Assembly: GCA_965275905.1 (NCBI GenBank)
Contig: CBDHYJ010000080.1
Coordinates: 124,001 to 188,000 of the forward strand
Length of the DNA: 64,000 bases
Direction: 5' to 3'
Origin: CBDAQD01 sp965275905
Lineage (GTDB): Bacteria > Pseudomonadota > Alphaproteobacteria > Rhizobiales > JAJFHC01
The stretch's first letter is position 1. Each line of letters begins with the position of its first letter. Made by a program: the position numbers and the translations under genes. Under the pieces are notes generated by a model. That model made no database searches. It was not told the DNA's origin and was given only the letters and a program-made list of their open reading frames with translations. Positions 60,613 through 64,000 of the stretch are shown here, piece by piece.

Positions 60613-61089
60613 CTACGCCACCTTTAGAGCATCCGCGAACGCCTCGACGGCTCGCTCAGCATCTTCGCTTCCCGCATCGCCTTCCTTCACCGCCAATGAC
60701 GATTGAACCGGCCGGCCAAGCAGCGCATTCACTTCCGCCACGGCCTTCTCCGGCGGCGAATGACCGCCATAGCTGAAAAAGACTGCTATCCGGTCCGGAA
60801 GCCTGGGCTGCGCGGTCAAGAACGCCCGCACCGGCAAGGCCGGATAACTGGTCCAGACCGGTGCGCCGATGAGCACAAGGTCGTAAGCGGCAAGGTCGGT
60901 CTCTGGAATATCGATGGCGGGAAGGTTGCCCTTGACGCTGTCATATCCGGCCAACAGATAGCGAAACCAGCCCACGCGGTAGCGCCGACACCGTATCTCC
61001 ACCAGATCCCCGTCGAGGAGACCGGCGAGCCGTTCGGCGATGGCGCGTGCGTGACCCGTCCTGGAATAGAAAACAATGGCAGCACGCAT
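60613..61089 (-). CDS. Flavodoxin-fold protein
   Basis: A 158-residue flavodoxin-like protein. The FMN phosphate loop is at the N-terminus (VFYSRTGHARAIAERLAG), and the second loop reads DLVLIGAPVWTSYPALPVRA. The C-terminal part AVFFSYGGHSPPEKAVAEVN is typical of flavodoxin-like quinone or electron-transfer proteins. The partner is unknown. It converges on tamB with five bases between the stops. Confidence 0.85.
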   Translation of the reverse strand: MRAAIVFYSRTGHARAIAERLAGLLDGDLVEIRCRRYRVGWFRYLLAGYDSVKGNLPAIDIPETDLAAYDLVLIGAPVWTSYPALPVRAFLTAQPRLPDRIAVFFSYGGHSPPEKAVAEVNALLGRPVQSSLAVKEGDAGSEDAERAVEAFADALKVA

Positions 61090-61184
61090 GGTCTGGCGCG
61101 ACGTCTCTCAATCTGTCTGACCGGACAGGAGAGTAACGGTCCTTGCGCCCGCGGCTTTGATGTCGGTCAACAGCGCTTCAGCCG

Positions 61185-61225
61185 GAAAACCCCCAAAACG
61201 AAACGGGCCGCCTCAAGGGCGGCCC
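61185..61225 (-). terminator. Rho-independent terminator of the BA14K-family gene
   Basis: GGGCCGCC and GGCGGCCC form an eight-base stem with a five-base loop (61205-61225). On the minus strand the stem is followed by GTTTCGTTTTGGGGG, a moderately U-rich tail. It lies 29 bases past the stop of the BA14K gene. Confidence 0.7.
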
Positions 61226-61253
61226 CGTCCGATCTGCATATCTTGAACCGGAT

Positions 61254-61742
61254 TTAGCGGCAACGCTTGTAGCGGCCGGAGTAGGTCCGGTAGTAGCCCG
61301 TATCCGGGTTGAACGAGCGGTACTTGGCTGCGCAGTAATCGTACCAGGCCGCCGTGCCCGGCTCCGGTGCCGCGCGACGGTAACGTGCGGGCTCCGCACG
61401 GTTACGTTCGCAGCGCCTGTAGGCGCGATTATAGGCCCGCTTCCATCTGTTGTTGCCGGAAACAGCACCACCCAGAATACCGACGCCGCCGCCGATCAGG
61501 GCGCCACGGCCTGCGCCGCGTCCGCCATCGATAATGCCGCCGATCAACGCACCGCCGAGTGCGCCGGTAACGCCGCCGCGTACGACGTCTTCGCCGCCGC
61601 CGGCGTACCGGTTGGCGTAATCCCGCGCGTAGCGGTCGCAATACCGCGAAGCTTCCGCAGTTGTCGCTGCGCCGGTCGCGGCGAGCATAACGACGCCAAG
61701 CGACGCAATTGCAGCGTTTCTAATGTTCAAAATACGATTCAT
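61254..61742 (-). CDS. BA14K-family exported protein with glycine-zipper segment
   Basis: A 162-residue protein. A signal peptide (IASLGVVMLAATGAATTAEA) is followed by a Gly-rich zipper (GGVTGALGGALIGGIIDGGR, ALIGGGVGILGGAVSG) that may insert in a membrane, then a C-terminal BA14K motif, AAWYDYCAAKYRSFNPDTGY. BA14K proteins were first noted in Brucella as immunoreactive, lectin-like proteins and are typical of Hyphomicrobiales. Multiple Arg and Tyr residues fill the gap. A terminator follows. Confidence 0.85.
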   Translation of the reverse strand: MNRILNIRNAAIASLGVVMLAATGAATTAEASRYCDRYARDYANRYAGGGEDVVRGGVTGALGGALIGGIIDGGRGAGRGALIGGGVGILGGAVSGNNRWKRAYNRAYRRCERNRAEPARYRRAAPEPGTAAWYDYCAAKYRSFNPDTGYYRTYSGRYKRCR

Positions 61743-61855
61743 GACTGATCCTCCGCTGGCGCCCTCTTCTATCCAATATGGTCCTCGCCAGAGGATGATA
61801 CAAGGCGCAGCTTTCAGACTAGTGCAGAATTTGGCGAAATTTTGAGGTTTTTCCT

Positions 61856-62554
61856 TTACTCCGCCTCAGCACAAGGCCACTGCTCGGGCACCTTCAGACC
61901 GGTCGGAAGGACCGTCTTGTCATCACCGCAGGAAAGGTCGATCTGCGATTGAATCAGGCCGCTTGTGGTGGACAAGTCGGCACCGCGCAGATTGGTGAGG
62001 TACATATAGGCGCCTGTCAGCTTGATGTTTTTCAGGTTGGCGCCGGTCAGGTCGGCCCGCGAAATATCCGAATAGGACAGATCCACGTTCTCAAGGTTGG
62101 CGTCGGCAAAGACGACGCGCGAAAGCTCGGCCTTCGAAAGGTCGGCATCGAGCAGAATCGCCTTCGAAAAGTTTGCGCGGTTGAATTCTCCCTTGGAAAC
62201 GATTGCTCTTGTAAGGTTCGCTTCCTCGAAGCTTGCGCGGATGGCATTGGCCTTGGACAGATTCGCTTCCTTAAGGTCGGCGCGCTTGAAAAGCGACCGC
62301 ACGATATCTGCGCGAACAAGGCTCGCGCCGATGAATTTCGAATCCGACATGTCCGCAGAACTGATATCCGCGTTTTCCAGCTTGGCTCCTGTGAAATCGC
62401 TGCCGGTCAGAATTGTGCTTTTCTTCCTGCAGTCCGTCCAATCGACGTTCGGTGCCGGTCCGTCGCTGCATTTCGCTTCGGCGGTCTCTGGAACCAATAC
62501 TGCCACAACGCCCGCCACCACAACGGCACGTGCAAGATTGATGAGGTTGTCCAC
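61856..62554 (-). CDS. Exported pentapeptide-repeat protein
   Basis: A 232-residue protein with about 25 A(D/N)LxX pentapeptide repeats, for example FKRADLKEANLSKANAIRAS, NFSKAILLDADLSKAELSRV and DLSYSDISRADLTGANLKNI, which form a right-handed quadrilateral beta helix. A signal peptide (VVVAGVVAVLVPETAEA) places it in the periplasm. Upstream ATGs at 62572 and 62617 are in frame, but a GGGGGAGGG ribosome binding site lies six bases before a GTG at 62554 (VDNLINLARAV), the better start. Cys residues at both ends may pair. Confidence 0.82.
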   Translation of the reverse strand: MDNLINLARAVVVAGVVAVLVPETAEAKCSDGPAPNVDWTDCRKKSTILTGSDFTGAKLENADISSADMSDSKFIGASLVRADIVRSLFKRADLKEANLSKANAIRASFEEANLTRAIVSKGEFNRANFSKAILLDADLSKAELSRVVFADANLENVDLSYSDISRADLTGANLKNIKLTGAYMYLTNLRGADLSTTSGLIQSQIDLSCGDDKTVLPTGLKVPEQWPCAEAE

Positions 62555-62733
62555 TGTTACCCTCCCCCACATACGGTTACTGTGCGATCGGCATAATTTC
62601 GTGAGCCCGCCGAGCACAGATTATCTTATGAGAGATATGTATCCTGGCCGCCAGTTCCAAGGGCCAAGACGACATTTAAGACCAAATTAAAGTGATCGAA
62701 TTCCGGGCGCCATACTGTCGACCGGCATACCGG

Positions 62734-63108
62734 TCAGGATTTTTCGGCTTCCCGCCAGGCGGCATAGCCGCCCGCAAGCGAGGCGACATCGTTGTAGCCC
62801 ATATCGACCAGAGTCTTGGCGGCAAGCGCTGAGCGGCCGCCGGTCCCGCAATAGAGGATCAGCCGGCTCTCAGGGTTAAGCGCATCGTTGTGGATTGGAG
62901 AAGCCGGGTCGGCCTGAAATTCCAGCAGACCGCGTGGCACGTGCACCGCTCCGGGAATTACGCCTTCCCGATCCAGTTCCACGGTTTCCCTGACATCGAC
63001 CAGCACGACATCGGGATCGTCGAGATGATAGGGCAGATCCTGAACGGACACTGTCTCGATGACGGCATTGGCTTCCGCCAGCATTTCCTTGAACCCGCGT
63101 TTCAGCAT
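62734..63108 (-). CDS. Rhodanese-like domain protein
   Basis: A single-domain rhodanese of 124 residues. The active-site loop is RLILYCGTGGRSALAAKTL with Cys at about residue 86. VVLVDVRETVELDREGVIPG and GAVHVPRGLLEF, plus ASLAGGYAAWREAEK at the end, are the family's conserved elements. It may carry sulfur as a persulfide; donor and acceptor are unknown. It follows the arginase-family gene on the same strand after 89 bases. Confidence 0.9.
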   Translation of the reverse strand: MLKRGFKEMLAEANAVIETVSVQDLPYHLDDPDVVLVDVRETVELDREGVIPGAVHVPRGLLEFQADPASPIHNDALNPESRLILYCGTGGRSALAAKTLVDMGYNDVASLAGGYAAWREAEKS

Positions 63109-63197
63109 GTCGCACCCGTTCTAACGCCATAGTCGCTTTCAATCAGGATATCCCAATCCGTGACGATATAGTTGATTTTGATCAACGCGGCGGCGGA

Positions 63198-64000
63198 TCA
63201 ACCCCTGGACCGGGCGATCCGGCCGATTGCATTGCAGGTGATCCGCGCTGCGCAGAGTGCGCCCAGCCTGTCGATGTCGGCATCCGGTACGAATTCGATG
63301 ATATCGAACGCGGCGATACGGCCTTTTCTCGAAACATGGTCGATCAGGGATGTGACCTGATGGTACGTCAGCCCGCCGGGAACCGGACTCAGCACGCCCG
63401 GGATTGCCGCCGGATCGAGGGCGTCGCAATCCAGCGTCACAATGCAGGAGGCACCCTCGGGAATCAGGTCCACGATCGGATCGAGGCCTTGCTCGTGAAC
63501 CATGCGGGCGGTGAAGATGTGAGCGCCCCACTCCCGCGCGACCGCAACTTCCTCGGCGCGAGCCGATCCGACCCCACGGATGCCGACCTGGATGATCCGC
63601 TCCACGAACGGCATCTCCGAGGCCCGACGCATCGTGCTGGAAAAACCGTCCCGGACCCCGTCGACGTCATCCCGCCAGTCGATATGGGCGTCGATCTGGA
63701 CGATGGTCAGCGGGCCTGCGTCCTCGAACGCGCGGAACATCGGGATCGGGACGGAATCGTCCCCGCCCAGCACGACCGGAACGGCACCGGCGGCCAGTAC
63801 GGCGCGCACCGCTTCCTCGATATGGCGCCTGTTGGCTTCGGCGTCTCTCGGGTCCGTAAAGACGTCACCGCAGTCGACAGCCCGGACTCCGCCTGATCCC
63901 AGCAGGGGACCGTCGAGATCGAAGTCATAGTGGCCGATATCGAACCCGTAGCGGGAATCCGTGACCTCGCGCAGTGCCTTCGGTGCGCCGGAGGCATGGC
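63198..64000 (-). CDS. Arginase/agmatinase (ureohydrolase) family protein, C-terminal part (5' end outside window)
   Basis: The frame is open to the window edge, beginning in HASGAPKALREVTDSRYGFD, then YDFDLDGPLLGSGG and VRAVDCGDVF. Ureohydrolase motifs follow: VVLGGDDSVPIP, IVQIDAHIDWRDD and VTLDCDALDPAAIPGV. The DAHxD and DxDxxDP manganese ligands are intact, but the first motif, usually GGDHS, reads GGDDS (second Asp codon at 63756-63758). The reaction is therefore uncertain: agmatinase is the usual label, yet a guanidino-acid hydrolase is as likely. Confidence 0.88.
   Translation of the reverse strand, partial: HASGAPKALREVTDSRYGFDIGHYDFDLDGPLLGSGGVRAVDCGDVFTDPRDAEANRRHIEEAVRAVLAAGAVPVVLGGDDSVPIPMFRAFEDAGPLTIVQIDAHIDWRDDVDGVRDGFSSTMRRASEMPFVERIIQVGIRGVGSARAEEVAVAREWGAHIFTARMVHEQGLDPIVDLIPEGASCIVTLDCDALDPAAIPGVLSPVPGGLTYHQVTSLIDHVSRKGRIAAFDIIEFVPDADIDRLGALCAARITCNAIGRIARSRG

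Noticed and set aside
1..64000. CRISPR arrays, insertion sequences or prophage
   Set aside because: No regularly spaced repeats, no transposase-like frames with terminal inverted repeats and no phage structural genes were seen on reading both strands.

Overview
The window is 64 kb of GC-rich (about 60%) chromosome from an alphaproteobacterium, most probably a member of the Hyphomicrobiales (Rhizobiales). The evidence is the gene content and order: lysC-ptsP-prfA, a DUF1178/nitrilase/grxC/comF group, secA divergent from a parvulin-argJ-mutT group, bolA-dnaJ-cobS-cobT, rpmB, and SUV3-like helicase-S4-fdxA-carD-rpoH. A BA14K-family protein, an aerobic-type cobaltochelatase (CobS/CobT) and PTS-Ntr enzyme I fit as well. 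No genus can be named from the sequence alone.

Layout. 0-13.4 kb: translation, nitrogen-PTS, aspartate kinase and ubiquinone genes, followed by redox and competence-related genes, an NDUFAF5-like methyltransferase, an orphan Flp pilin and mutT-argJ-PPIase. 13.7-25.7 kb: secA, a SLC13/RCK transporter, an L,D-transpeptidase lipoprotein, accA, xerD with an unlisted 47-residue membrane protein, then aroK-aroB-CNNM/CorC-phosphoesterase. 25.7-31.1 kb: bolA, a J-domain protein, cobS, cobT, a phytase-like secreted protein and rpmB. 31.3-36.2 kb: an accessory module of a family III CoA-transferase, a three-part TRAP transporter and a divergent GntR regulator with a perfect palindrome between them. 36.4-44.8 kb: DUF3108 protein, SUV3-like helicase, S4 protein, FdxA, CarD, RpoH and a secreted nuclease. 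44.9 kb: tRNA-Arg(CCT). 45-53.8 kb: an accessory-looking stretch with a Tat-exported cyclase-family protein, a stand-alone adenylation enzyme whose specificity code reads as serine, folE and DUF1826 facing away from a shared Zur-like palindrome, a second YkuD-type protein, a lone enolase-superfamily enzyme and an SDR remnant. 54.4-60.6 kb: tamA and tamB, the latter split by a one-base frameshift. 60.6-64 kb: flavodoxin, BA14K, pentapeptide-repeat, rhodanese and a partial arginase-family gene running off the window.

How the parts work together. Most of the window is housekeeping: envelope biogenesis (SecA, a periplasmic PPIase, TamA/TamB, two YkuD proteins), biosynthesis of aromatic precursors, arginine, lysine/threonine, fatty acids, ubiquinone and cobalamin, and stress transcription (CarD, RpoH). 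The parts most likely to reward further work are the folE/DUF1826 divergon with its palindrome, the seryl-type adenylation enzyme with no visible carrier protein, the duplicated LexA-box-containing repeat upstream of the helicase, the inverted repeat just upstream of rpoH, and the arginase-family gene with an altered metal-ligand motif. No CRISPR array, insertion sequence, prophage or complete secondary-metabolite cluster was seen.
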